A stretch of 64,000 bases of DNA. Origin: Enterobacter sp. JBIWA008. GTDB taxonomy: Bacteria > Pseudomonadota > Gammaproteobacteria > Enterobacterales > Enterobacteriaceae. Of this stretch, positions 16,954-26,058 are shown in pieces (position 1 is the stretch's first letter; every line of letters begins with the position of its first letter). The DNA lies in assembly GCF_019968765.1 (NCBI RefSeq), contig NZ_CP074152.1, positions 9,532-73,531 of the forward strand. Reading direction: 5' to 3'. Made by a program: the position numbers and the translations under genes. Below the pieces are notes generated by a model. The model saw only the letters and a list, made by a program, of their open reading frames with translations, searched no databases and was not told the DNA's origin.

Positions 16954-17388
16954 ATGAAGATGATAGATAAAACAATAAGTCAGTTTATTGATTATTATAG
17001 CGCAATAAATATGCGCCCTCCTCATATACTCAATGAGATATATCACCCTGACGTAATTTTAACTGATCCTTTCGGGTGCTATTACGGTTTGAATAAATTA
17101 AAAAAAGCGTTGTCTCCGCTGGTGTTAAACATTAATGTACATTATCTGCTAACAGATGAACCACTGAAAAATGATCGTTCTTTCGCCATAACATGGACAT
17201 TATACTGGTCACATCCAGTGTTAACGTTCAATGCAATTGAAGAACTAAATGGCTGCACATACGCATGCATATATAAAGGGAAAATAATCTCACAAGAAAA
17301 TTATTATGACCTAGGTGAATTTCTTTATGAAAAAATACCAATTTTAAAGTGTGCTATCAAAAAAAATCAAGATAAATCATATGGATGA
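16954..17388 (+). CDS. NTF2-like/SnoaL-like protein
   Basis: A 144-residue AT-rich gene. The product has the cone-shaped NTF2 fold pattern: an N-terminal helix (ISQFIDYYSAINMRPPHI), HPDVILTDPFG, YGLNKLKKAL, and alternating strands such as SFAITWTLYWSHP and CIYKGKIISQENYYDLGEFL. Such domains serve as small enzymes (polyketide cyclase, isomerase) or binding modules. In enterobacteria similar proteins often sit in operons with short-chain dehydrogenases and amine oxidases; none is here, so this may be a stray fragment of such a cluster. Confidence 0.7.
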   Translation: MKMIDKTISQFIDYYSAINMRPPHILNEIYHPDVILTDPFGCYYGLNKLKKALSPLVLNINVHYLLTDEPLKNDRSFAITWTLYWSHPVLTFNAIEELNGCTYACIYKGKIISQENYYDLGEFLYEKIPILKCAIKKNQDKSYG

Positions 17389-18368
17389 AGATCCTGATGC
17401 TGCGTCCAATAGCGATCATGGTTAGTTAAATGCTTTGGAGTCAGAGCGTATAAACAGTCATATATTTGAAACAATGTTAATTTTACTTCCTATAACTTCG
17501 AATAAGGAAATATTCCACATGAGAATTAATACGTCATTCATAGACAGAAGATCAATAAATTTCTCAGGGTAATAAGGAGATTTATTAAGGCTAAGATATG
17601 TGTAATCTCTGTTTAAGTAATAAACTGATCTACTTGGTTTTATGATCTATAAAAAATGCCCCGTACTTGATTATGATCATTAGCGTGGAACACAAGTGAA
17701 TGCATATTTACATTATCATATAAAAGCACCTACATCGCAACTAAAGAAAAGGGGAAATTGTACGTTCTAAACCTATAGTTGATGAAAGATCGATATACAA
17801 GTGATCCAACTGCACAATCACATGAGCCACTATGGTTGAATTGGAAGCCTTAAACTATAGGGCAGGGTCGTCTACCAGGGGGGGGTGGGCAGTCCATAAA
17901 TGATTCTGAGGCGCCTAACCTGTGGTGATTCATCAAACCTATAAACCCTCTGTGAGCACCAGTACTCAAGGGTCTTACGAATCAAATAACAACACTAAAT
18001 AATAGTTTTAAGTTACAAAAAAACAATTGAAGTTTTTTTTAGTGATTTACACGGGTGGGAAATAGAATTATGATTTAGATATTGAATTGTTAATATAGTG
18101 AAGTTTAATTATTAAAAATTACAGAGATAATCATAAAGGATTTTATAACTTATGTGTATTCCTGCTTACGTAAAATAATTCTGTTTATCATAAAAATATT
18201 GGTGGCGCATTAATGGGTTAAACACATTTACGTGCCAACAAATAGGAAGAAATCAACCTAGTTACAACTTACATTTTAAGCTTATTTAGTTGGCAGTTTC
18301 AAATATGAATGAAGGTTTTAATTAAAACCGGGGAATTATTAAACACAAACCTATATGGTAATTTATTA
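17389..18368. other. AT-rich non-coding stretch before the tct operon
   Basis: About 980 AT-rich bases without a supported gene. It holds an IS-end relic at 17855-17896 and, near the right side, probably the promoter of the tct operon. No regulator gene accompanies the operon. Confidence 0.5.
17855..17896. mobile_element. Orphan IS3-type terminal repeat (relic)
   Basis: CTATAGGGCAGGGTCGTCTACC followed by GGGGTGGGCAGTCCA is a degenerate copy of the terminal sequence also seen at 53796-53835, 49128-49167 and 63131-63170. No transposase lies beside it, so it marks an old insertion or deletion scar. Confidence 0.6.
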
Positions 18369-19355
18369 ATGATGAACAACAAATTATATAAATTATTTTT
18401 GATGCTTATATTTGCCATTAGTCAAGTTTTTTTCGTATCGGCTTTTGCTGAATCTGAAATTTACCCATCAAAAATGATAAGGTTGATAGTTCCTTTTCCT
18501 CCAGGTGGTGGTGCTGATATTTCTGGTCGTATAATGGCACAGCATTTATCTCGTGAGTTGAAGGTTAAAGTTATTGTTGAAAATAAACCTGGTGCAGGCG
18601 GGAATATAGGGGCGTTTTATGTATCAAAAGCTCGTTCAGATGGTTACACACTTTTGGTAAGCACATTAGGCCCCAGTGTTACTAACAAAATAATTTATCC
18701 AAAAGCAGGATTTGATCCTGAGCTCGACCTTATCCCTGTTGCTCTTTATTCCAGAACACCGATGGCTTTAGTTGTAAATAAGTCCTCTCCATTTAACAGT
18801 GTACAAGACTTAGTGAACACTTCCAAAAATAGTGATGCAGGACTTGTTTATGGTAGTGGAGGTCGGGGCTCTACTTCACATTTGGGTATTGAGTTGTTAA
18901 AAGAGATGACTGGTATGAAACTTACCCATATCCCGTATAAGGGAAGCGCACCCGCATTGATCGATCTCATAGGCGGTCGTTTAGATTTTACGCTAGATAG
19001 TCTTCCTTCTGTAACTCCACATATTCACTCAGGCAATATAAAAATTCTTGCAGTTGCCGAAAAATGGCGCCTCAAGGATCTACCAGATGTGCCAGTTCTT
19101 TCTGAGATTCCTGATTTATATAACTATGAAGCGTCAGGATGGGTTGGTTTATTTGCTCCAAAAAACACTCCCCCTGAAGTAATATCGGTTATCGCGCGTG
19201 CTTTGACTCAGCCAGTCGATAAGATATGGATCAAGGGTAGATTAGAAAATATAGGAGCTATTTATGTTGGTGCTGACACACAGGAATTTAAAGTTTTTTT
19301 AAATAATGAAGTTAAAAAGTGGACGCCGCTTGCTGAAAAAAACAGCTCAAAATAA
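18369..19355 (+). CDS. tctC: Tripartite tricarboxylate transporter substrate-binding protein (TctC/Bug family)
   Basis: A periplasmic solute-binding protein of about 328 residues. It has a signal peptide (about 27 residues, ending SAFA), the family hallmark IRLIVPFPPGGGADISGR, ENKPGAGGNIGA, and GGRLDFTLDSLPS later. Bug proteins bind carboxylates and deliver them to a TctAB permease. The frame opens at an ATG at 18309, but the signal peptide begins at the ATG pair at 18369/18372; neither has a strong ribosome binding site. First gene of an operon with an amino-acid-dehydrogenase-type enzyme and the permease genes. Substrate unknown. Confidence 0.9.
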   Translation: MMNNKLYKLFLMLIFAISQVFFVSAFAESEIYPSKMIRLIVPFPPGGGADISGRIMAQHLSRELKVKVIVENKPGAGGNIGAFYVSKARSDGYTLLVSTLGPSVTNKIIYPKAGFDPELDLIPVALYSRTPMALVVNKSSPFNSVQDLVNTSKNSDAGLVYGSGGRGSTSHLGIELLKEMTGMKLTHIPYKGSAPALIDLIGGRLDFTLDSLPSVTPHIHSGNIKILAVAEKWRLKDLPDVPVLSEIPDLYNYEASGWVGLFAPKNTPPEVISVIARALTQPVDKIWIKGRLENIGAIYVGADTQEFKVFLNNEVKKWTPLAEKNSSK

Positions 19356-19374
19356 TTTCATGTAACTCGAATGG

Positions 19375-20337
19375 ATGGTTTGTAATATGAGTTTAAAAGT
19401 GTGTTTACCCTGGAAAAAACCTGGAAAAATAGAAAAAATTACTCGGAATGCTAAAGAGACTGCACATCTTATCGGGCATTTAGCACTATTTAATTCGCTT
19501 GAAAAGGTTTGCCGTGAATATGGCGAAGGGAAAATATCTTGCCCTCCACGCACCTATATATCCTTGCCTGAACACGGACATCTTTTTTCGATGGTTGCTA
19601 GTGCCCATGATATAACTGTACACAAACTAATCCTCGTTAATCCCAACAACCGCAAGCGAGATTTACCGCTAGTACATAGTGAGGTAAGGGTTTACGATTC
19701 AAAAAGTGGCGAATCAATATTATTACTGGATGGGCCTACAGTAACAGAAAGGCGTACAGCGGTATTAAGTGCAGTTGGTATGCGGCATCTCTGTTCTGCT
19801 CCGCCTTCTGAGGGAATGTTAATCGGTACGGGAAAACTGGCAATAAGTCACTTACAGGCATTTAATATATTGTTTCCTAATATGAGTTTTTGGATTAAAG
19901 CAACAAGTGAGGCTAAAGCTAAAGAGTTTTGCCGTAAACATTCTTCGATTGGTGTGGAATTACGCCCATGCACTAGTAACGTTGTCCCTGAGTCTGTAGA
20001 TGTAGTTATAACTATGACTAGCAGTACTAATCCTGTTTATTCTGAACCAGCAATCGCTGGACGATTGCTTATTGGTGTAGGAACATGTAATCCAAATGCT
20101 TCTGAGATTTTTGCTGATACAGTACGTTCCAGTCAGGTGGTTATAGATGAAAAAACAGGCGGCATAAATGAGGCGGGTGATTTGCTTCAAGCGAAAATTG
20201 ATTGGTCGGAGGTTCATTCGCTTTCCGATATTTTGACATCTCAACCTGATTTTTCACGCCCCATTTTTTTTAAGACTGTCGGTTGTGCCGCCTGGGATTT
20301 AGCAGCAGCTAGAGTTGCTATTGATACAGCTAGATAA
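19375..20337 (+). CDS. Ornithine cyclodeaminase/mu-crystallin family enzyme
   Basis: A 320-residue NAD(P)-dependent enzyme. Visible are GPTVTERRTAVLSAVG (substrate/cofactor region), a Rossmann start MLIGTGKLAISHLQAF (variant of GTGxQ), DVVITMTSSTNPVY, and near the end FFKTVGCAAWDLAAARVA. The family includes ornithine cyclodeaminase, ketimine reductases (pyrroline- or piperideine-2-carboxylate) and alanine dehydrogenase. The last motif resembles the proline/hydroxyproline ketimine-reductase branch, but this is not decisive. Position between the binding protein and the permease suggests it acts on the imported compound, perhaps a cyclic imino acid. Confidence 0.82.
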   Translation: MVCNMSLKVCLPWKKPGKIEKITRNAKETAHLIGHLALFNSLEKVCREYGEGKISCPPRTYISLPEHGHLFSMVASAHDITVHKLILVNPNNRKRDLPLVHSEVRVYDSKSGESILLLDGPTVTERRTAVLSAVGMRHLCSAPPSEGMLIGTGKLAISHLQAFNILFPNMSFWIKATSEAKAKEFCRKHSSIGVELRPCTSNVVPESVDVVITMTSSTNPVYSEPAIAGRLLIGVGTCNPNASEIFADTVRSSQVVIDEKTGGINEAGDLLQAKIDWSEVHSLSDILTSQPDFSRPIFFKTVGCAAWDLAAARVAIDTAR

Positions 20338-20548
20338 TTTTTAGCCATAAAATTATGGATAACCCTGATGTATGTATTTTTAATTATTTATAGAATTCTA
20401 TAAAAGGCGATTGCCAAACAGTCCCTTAACTAAATAAAAAAGAAGAGGACGCCAGAAATGACAAGTCAATAGTATAACACAAAATCTTAACCAATTCTTT
20501 TAGATATGTTTTGAAATATAACTTTAACAATAGAGATGGACAGAAAAA

Positions 20549-20992
20549 TTGAAAAGTAAAAAAAGAGAGTGGGCTTCATCAGTGGTTATATTTTCAATCG
20601 CTATCATTACTCTGTATGGCGGACTTAGCTACCCGAGAGGAACATTAGAAAATATGGGGCCGGGTTTTTTTCCTTTAATTATAGGTGGGAGCATGGTTGT
20701 CATAAGTATAATCATGGTTGCAGTACCTATAAGTCAAGATAAGATCGAAAAAGTCTCCACGCAAGAATTACGAGCTTTCTTCTTCCTTGTTGGTGGTTTT
20801 TTAGCTTTCGTGATATTGGGCATTTATTGTGGTCTAGTACCTGCAACTTTCTCGATAGTGTTCATATCAGCACTAGGGGATAAAAATAATTCTCCGTTAT
20901 CTGCGTTGATACTGTCCTTGGCAAGTGTTATTGCAATGTTACTCTTTGCATTTGCTCTTCAAATTCAGCTTCCATTTTTCCGCGAGATGTAA
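20549..20992 (+). CDS. tctB: Tripartite tricarboxylate transporter small membrane subunit TctB
   Basis: A 147-residue membrane protein with four hydrophobic segments and the TctB hallmark NMGPGFFPLIIGG near residue 35. It begins at TTG (20549); an ATG at 20536 in another frame stops after seven codons. It is followed six bases later by tctA, as is usual. It forms the permease with TctA. Confidence 0.88.
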   Translation: MKSKKREWASSVVIFSIAIITLYGGLSYPRGTLENMGPGFFPLIIGGSMVVISIIMVAVPISQDKIEKVSTQELRAFFFLVGGFLAFVILGIYCGLVPATFSIVFISALGDKNNSPLSALILSLASVIAMLLFAFALQIQLPFFREM

Positions 20993-20998
20993 GTTTTT

Positions 20999-22495
20999 AT
21001 GAATAATATTATTAGCCTTTTTGACGGCTTTCTTGTAGCATTAGAGCCAATTAATTTACTATACTCCTTTATAGGGGTTTTTCTTGGAAATGTCGTAGGG
21101 GTCTTGCCTGGGATTGGTCCGCTTGCTGCTATTTCTATTCTATTGCCGATTACTTATAATCTAGATCCTACTGCTGCTCTGATGATGTTAGCTGGTCTAT
21201 ATTATGGGGCTCAATATGGCGGGGCAATAACATCTATTTTATTGAATATTCCTGGTGTTACATCGCATGCAGTTACTTGTTTTGATGGATATCCTATGGC
21301 CAAAAAAGGTCTTGCTGCACAAGCATTGTTGATTTCAATGTTTGCATCTTTTATCGGCGCATCTGTAGGTATTATTCTCATAATATTATTCACTCCTTTT
21401 TTAACAGGTATTGCATTCAAATTTGGAGCGGTAGAATATACTTCTATTTTAATGCTTGGTCTCTTGCTGGCATCGACTGTTTCTGTGAGCTCGCCATTAA
21501 AAGGTATTGCGATGATGCTTTTAGGTTTGGTTGCTGGACTCATCGGTACAGATATTAATTCTGGAATTGTTAGGTTTTCGTTTGGGTTTGCAGAACTCAA
21601 TGATGGGATTGCAGTTGTTGCGATCGCTATGGGACTTTTTGGAATTTCCGATGTCCTGCGTAATGCTAACCGCGATAATAATCGGGAAACCGTCGACTCC
21701 AATATATCTATAAAGTCAATGCGACTAAATCGAAATGGGAGAAAAAAGTCAATAATGCCGATTCTCAGAGGCTCAGTAATAGGTTCATTATTTGGTATAT
21801 TGCCTGGAACGGGCTCAACTATAGCATCATTTATGTCCTATGCAATTGAAAAAAAAATATCATTATCGCCAAGGCGTTTTGGCCATGGAGCAATTGAAGG
21901 TGTTGCAGGTCCAGAAGCGGCGAACAGTGCTGCTGCACAAACTGCGTTTATTCCGACTATGAGTATCGGTGTTCCAGGAGATGCTGTAATGGCGCTTATG
22001 CTTGGTGCGCTAATGATCCAAAATATTCAGCCAGGTCCTCAATTAATAAACGAGTATCCGTTAATTTTTTGGGGGCTTATAGCCAGTTTCTGGGTTGGGA
22101 ATTTATTACTTTTAATTCTTAATGTACCTCTAATTGGATGCTGGACTAAGATGCTATCTATTCCTTATAGACTAATATTTCCTATTGTACTCTTCTTAAT
22201 ATGTATCGGTGTATATAGCACGAATGCAAATATTTTTGATGTTTTGATTGCGCTGGCTATTGGCGTTTTTAGTTATTCTTTATCTCGCCTAGGATTTCAA
22301 CCTGCTCCTTTACTTCTGGGCTTTGTTCTTGGTCCAATATTCGAAGAGAATTTACGGCGAGCTATGCTGCTATCACGAGGAGATGTCGCTGTATTTTTAA
22401 CTAATCCTATTAGTGTGATGTGTTTATTTATTGTTGTGATTGTATTGATTTATAATGTTCGGAGGAAATTAATCCTCAGCTATGACGTTAAATAA
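20999..22495 (+). CDS. tctA: Tripartite tricarboxylate transporter large permease subunit TctA
   Basis: A 498-residue multi-spanning permease of typical TctA length. Conserved stretches are GNVVGVLPGIGPLAAISILL (near residue 30), GLYYGAQYGGAITSILLNIP (near 65), a second inverted-repeat signature LFGILPGTGSTIASFMSYAI (near 265) and GVAGPEAANSAAAQTAFIP (near 300). With TctB and TctC it forms a secondary carboxylate transporter driven by an ion gradient. Low GC and codon use differ from the plasmid backbone, indicating a separate origin. Confidence 0.94.
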   Translation: MNNIISLFDGFLVALEPINLLYSFIGVFLGNVVGVLPGIGPLAAISILLPITYNLDPTAALMMLAGLYYGAQYGGAITSILLNIPGVTSHAVTCFDGYPMAKKGLAAQALLISMFASFIGASVGIILIILFTPFLTGIAFKFGAVEYTSILMLGLLLASTVSVSSPLKGIAMMLLGLVAGLIGTDINSGIVRFSFGFAELNDGIAVVAIAMGLFGISDVLRNANRDNNRETVDSNISIKSMRLNRNGRKKSIMPILRGSVIGSLFGILPGTGSTIASFMSYAIEKKISLSPRRFGHGAIEGVAGPEAANSAAAQTAFIPTMSIGVPGDAVMALMLGALMIQNIQPGPQLINEYPLIFWGLIASFWVGNLLLLILNVPLIGCWTKMLSIPYRLIFPIVLFLICIGVYSTNANIFDVLIALAIGVFSYSLSRLGFQPAPLLLGFVLGPIFEENLRRAMLLSRGDVAVFLTNPISVMCLFIVVIVLIYNVRRKLILSYDVK

Positions 22496-22693
22496 CTAAT
22501 TAAGCTAGTTAGTTTATTTACATCAAAATGGAAAAGACGTTCTGGATCAAAGGAAGAACCAGTTTAATCGGTTGTATTTAGAACGTTGGTCGGAGGTGCT
22601 ATATTCAGGACCAATATCTGCAGATTCCTAAAAAGAGTTCTAGAGCTTAATTTTTCTTCTAATGACTGACCTGATAAAAGGACATATATATTA

Positions 22694-23554
22694 ATGGAAA
22701 TTTCAACAGAAAAAATTTCTAACGGCATCGTTCTGACGCTTCGTTCTCCCTCCGACAGTACAAAAAGCCCGGTGATCATTTTGTGCCATGGCTTCTGTGG
22801 TATCAGAGAATTTTTGCTACCTGATTTTGCTGAAGCATTTACCCGCGCCGGATTCTCCACCATCACGTTTGATTATCGTGGTTTTGGGGACAGTGACGGC
22901 GAACGCGGACGCCTGGTCCCTGCTATGCAAATTGACGATATTATCTCCGTTGTTAACTGGGCAAGAGAACAGCCATCCCTTGATGCCCAGCGTATTGGCC
23001 TGTGGGGAACATCATTTGGAGGATGCCACGTATTTGGTGCGGCGGTCAGAAGCCAGGGAGTTAAATGTATTGTCAGTCAGTTGGCTTTTGCAGACGGTGA
23101 AGGAATAGTTACCGGGAATATGAATAAGGAAGAGAAAGAAGCTTTTGTTTCAACCCTTGACAAGATGGCTGAAAAGCAGAAGAGCACCGGTAAAGAAATG
23201 TTCGTGGGGGTCAATCGGGTACTGAGCGATACAGAATCGAAGTCATTTTTTGAAGAAAATATAACGCAACATCCAAAGATGGACATTAAAATACCATTCC
23301 TTACGGTGCGCGAAACTTTTCTGTATAAACCCGCATTTAATGCCTCACTGGTGACGTGCCCAACCCTGATCGTTATTGCTGGTCAGGATACGGTTAATCC
23401 ACCGGAGCAGGGACGAGCCTTATTTGACGCTGTGGGTGCCAAAGAAAAAAGGCTATATGAGGTAAGCAGTGCACGTCATTACGATTTTTATGCAGGAGAG
23501 CATCTTAAGCAGGTTATCAGCATTCAGACAGAATGGTTTAAAACGCACTTGTAA
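22694..23554 (+). CDS. Alpha/beta hydrolase (dienelactone-hydrolase/S9-like)
   Basis: A 286-residue alpha/beta hydrolase with oxyanion HGFCG, DYRGFGDSDG, the nucleophile elbow LWGTSFGGCH (Ser near residue 110), the acid in VIAGQDTVNPP and the His in SSARHYDFYAG. No signal peptide, so cytoplasmic. AAAGGA lies about 12 bases upstream. It is 198 bases after tctA and may be the last gene of the operon or a separate unit; its GC content is higher than tctA. The substrate is not predictable; it could release a carboxylate or act on the imported compound. Confidence 0.85.
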   Translation: MEISTEKISNGIVLTLRSPSDSTKSPVIILCHGFCGIREFLLPDFAEAFTRAGFSTITFDYRGFGDSDGERGRLVPAMQIDDIISVVNWAREQPSLDAQRIGLWGTSFGGCHVFGAAVRSQGVKCIVSQLAFADGEGIVTGNMNKEEKEAFVSTLDKMAEKQKSTGKEMFVGVNRVLSDTESKSFFEENITQHPKMDIKIPFLTVRETFLYKPAFNASLVTCPTLIVIAGQDTVNPPEQGRALFDAVGAKEKRLYEVSSARHYDFYAGEHLKQVISIQTEWFKTHL

Positions 23555-24277
23555 TTTTAGATGTCCATTAACGGCGGGTTCAACAGAGCCCACCGTTATG
23601 ACAAACGTCAAATGCCGCATCCGCATTTTGTAGCTTCAGCTTTCGCTGAGTCTTATTTCACGGTGTTTTTGCCACCGGCCCTCTTTTTTGACATGTACAC
23701 ATGCCAGTAATCACATCCGGCGGTCAGTATCAGGCTGCGCCACTGCGATTTGATGGTGATGGGCGGCTGCGAGACGACGTCTGACCAGACGCCCAAGAGA
23801 AATGAATGTGAAGATGCCATTTCATTCGACTTCCGTTGGAAAGGATAGCACAGAAAACGCCGATATACAGCCCGCACTTGCGGGCGGCGTACCGCATGTT
23901 ATCTAGAGCCAAGTGCCAGAGCGCACGGTTGTTCTTCCAGACCGTCGGTATAATGCTTTCCTATCTCACTTTCTGTCCGTGGCAGATCGCTCTGGCAACC
24001 GCATAGCTGCTTTCTCCGATGTTAAGTTAAGTCAGTATAAGCCTGCGGAACGCTTCATCATCAATCAAATGTTTTGTTAATTCCGCCCACTTCAATTATT
24101 GCCTGAATCAGTCTGGAGGGGCTTTCACTTTTCAGTAATGAACATACCTGCACCGAGGACCGGGCTTTTCTCTGCTTCAGGAAACTAAAGCTGGTAGGTT
24201 CAACGTTCAATTCTCGCTGAAGATGAGTGGGAACACTCATCTGCCGGAAACCGTATGCTGTAGTTCTGTGAGTCGGG
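23555..24277. other. Non-coding stretch with transposase debris
   Basis: No intact gene. The minus strand carries short coding-like pieces (for example LDNMRYAARKCGLYIGVF at 23780-23912) broken by stops, suggesting decayed foreign DNA. It joins the IS5-type relic to the right. Confidence 0.4.
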
Positions 24278-24857
24278 TTATGAGGAGTACACGTCCGCAT
24301 AAACGGCGTGCCAGCAAGCCTCAACTCCCATCACCACAAAATACTTTTTGCGCTGCAGTACCGCTTTGAAGCAAAAAATCGCCCTATTCACGTATTTTTT
24401 CAATATCTTAGATAACATATCCCACGGAGTAAACTTTATCCGCCAGTACAGCATGACCACGTCGCTTCTCTGGTGCTGAACACCAATGCAGTCCTGCTGG
24501 CTTTCTACGGACTGGCTTTCGTTGCTTTGTCCGAGGCTGAGCACGATATTTAACGGCAGTTCGCTTCCGTCTATCGTCAGATTGGTTTTGTGCCAAAACC
24601 ACCGCGAGTGCGACCCCGCTCAATATCTCTGGATATGTCAGTATGTTCTTTTTAGCCCTGGCAGCACATCTGATGAGTGCACGGATATTGCTGCTATCCA
24701 GCGCTGTCGCTGACCAGTCAACGAAACCATAAGCTTCAGGAGATAAAAGCAACTTATTGAAAGTAATGTTCATCACCGCTGACTTTGAACGCGGGCTGTA
24801 AACGGCCTTACCTGGACCATATCGCTCAGGAAATCGGGTCATGGTGCGACCGAACAC
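24278..24857 (-). pseudogene. IS5-family transposase relic, frameshifted
   Basis: Two overlapping frames together read as one decayed transposase. The upstream frame contains YGFVDWSATALDSSNIRAL and RAKKNILTYPE, typical of the DDE region of IS5-family transposases (first Asp in DSSN). The continuation (LSLGQSNESQSVESQQ) lies in another frame, and Gly/Thr-rich motif residues between them are lost. Several frameshifts and the lack of terminal repeats mean it is not functional. Confidence 0.65.
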
Positions 24858-25371
24858 AGAATACAGAACATATAATGAATATACGGTTTTCTGCCCAAGA
24901 GAGTGCTGCCCCGGTGTTGCTGGTTCAGTAGTCTGGATGAGAGCCCATGCTTCACAGGAAAGAACGTAACGAGCAATAGTTCAATATGTTGTGAAAAAAG
25001 GCTGTGACAATTAAGAGGCTCAGCCTGGATTATCCGTGGCAATTCACTCAGCCACTTCCTGTGATTCTCGATGCAACTGCCGTACAGCCAGAGCCGCTCG
25101 CAGAAGATACGTAAAACGATGTGCCCGGATTACCGCACCCATCAGTAACGCTTATGGTGCTCTGCCGCACTCATGGACAGCCTTGTATCCTGGGTTCGGT
25201 GTCTGGTCCGCACTCCACGTTCAGCGGCGATGTTCTGTGCATGAGCCTAAAGAGCGCAAAGAACTGACCGCACCGGGTGAAGTAAATCACAGCCAGCCTT
25301 TTATCTTCCTTGATGCAACGCATGACTCTGGCGGGTCGGTAAGGATGGAAACCTCAACCACAGGCTCATCT
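24858..25371. other. Non-coding remnant before the IprA-like gene
   Basis: About 510 bases with no frame having both a ribosome binding site and a recognisable product. Probably debris between the IS5 relic and the adhesin locus. Confidence 0.4.
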
Positions 25372-25992
25372 TTAATAATTTTTTGGGAGATGTCGAAGCT
25401 CAATCAGTTTTCCTCTTTCCATGGTAATGTACTGCCCAGCCTGCAGGCTCCTGATAACCTTGTACAGAGTGCTGCGGGAGACGGTTGAACGCTCGCTGAT
25501 ATACCGGTGAAACGATTCCTGCTTCAGGAGGCCCCCGTCACCGTTGCTCAGGGCAAGAAGATGGTGGCGAACGATGTGGTAATTGCTGCCGAACGCACTG
25601 ATGGCGAGATTATCCCGCACATGCCGCGCATTGTCCGCAAGAATGCTGAAGACATCATGCCACATCCCCGACAGCTCAATTTCCGCAGCAAGGTCAGAAG
25701 ACAGCACCTGAATAAGACGAGCTGAATCCTGGACGGCCAAGGTTGTATCAGGTTCATGACCACAGAGCAGCTCAAGACCAAGCACCGCGGGCGCCGTGAA
25801 GTCGGCGATAATGTAGCCATTACTTTTAAGGCGAAGGGAGGCTCGCCCCTCCTCGAGAAAGAAGACAGTGGGATGGGCGCGCAGTGTCATGGCTATATCT
25901 TCCCGCCCGGAGACCATAATGCTCCTTTGTTCCCGGAGGGAGCGAATGATGTTCTCAAGTTTCTGCTGCGGAGTGATTTCAGTATTCATCAT
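25372..25992 (-). CDS. IprA-like winged-helix transcriptional regulator
   Basis: A 206-residue regulator. The N-terminal two-thirds resemble a Crp/Fnr-type sensor barrel (MVSGREDIAMTLRAHPTVFF, then SLRLKSNGYIIADFTAPAVL). The C-terminal part is a winged helix with recognition region SERSTVSRSTLYKVIRSLQ and wing GQYITMERGKLIELR. It lacks the cAMP-binding signature. The layout matches IprA-type regulators, which affect oxidative stress and surface phenotypes in enterobacteria. It lies 66 bases after the adhesin gene on the same strand and could be co-transcribed. Its first 80 codons are duplicated at 57367-57621. Confidence 0.75.
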   Translation of the reverse strand: MMNTEITPQQKLENIIRSLREQRSIMVSGREDIAMTLRAHPTVFFLEEGRASLRLKSNGYIIADFTAPAVLGLELLCGHEPDTTLAVQDSARLIQVLSSDLAAEIELSGMWHDVFSILADNARHVRDNLAISAFGSNYHIVRHHLLALSNGDGGLLKQESFHRYISERSTVSRSTLYKVIRSLQAGQYITMERGKLIELRHLPKNY

Positions 25993-26058
25993 AATAAAGT
26001 TTATTCGCTTGGTTTAGGGAGTGGAGTACCTGGGCTTTCAGGTACTCCGGTGTTGCCT

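Noticed and set aside
25036..25488. 150-codon + strand frame before the IprA-like gene
   Set aside because: Overlaps the end of the IprA-like gene antisense and has no family or ribosome binding site.
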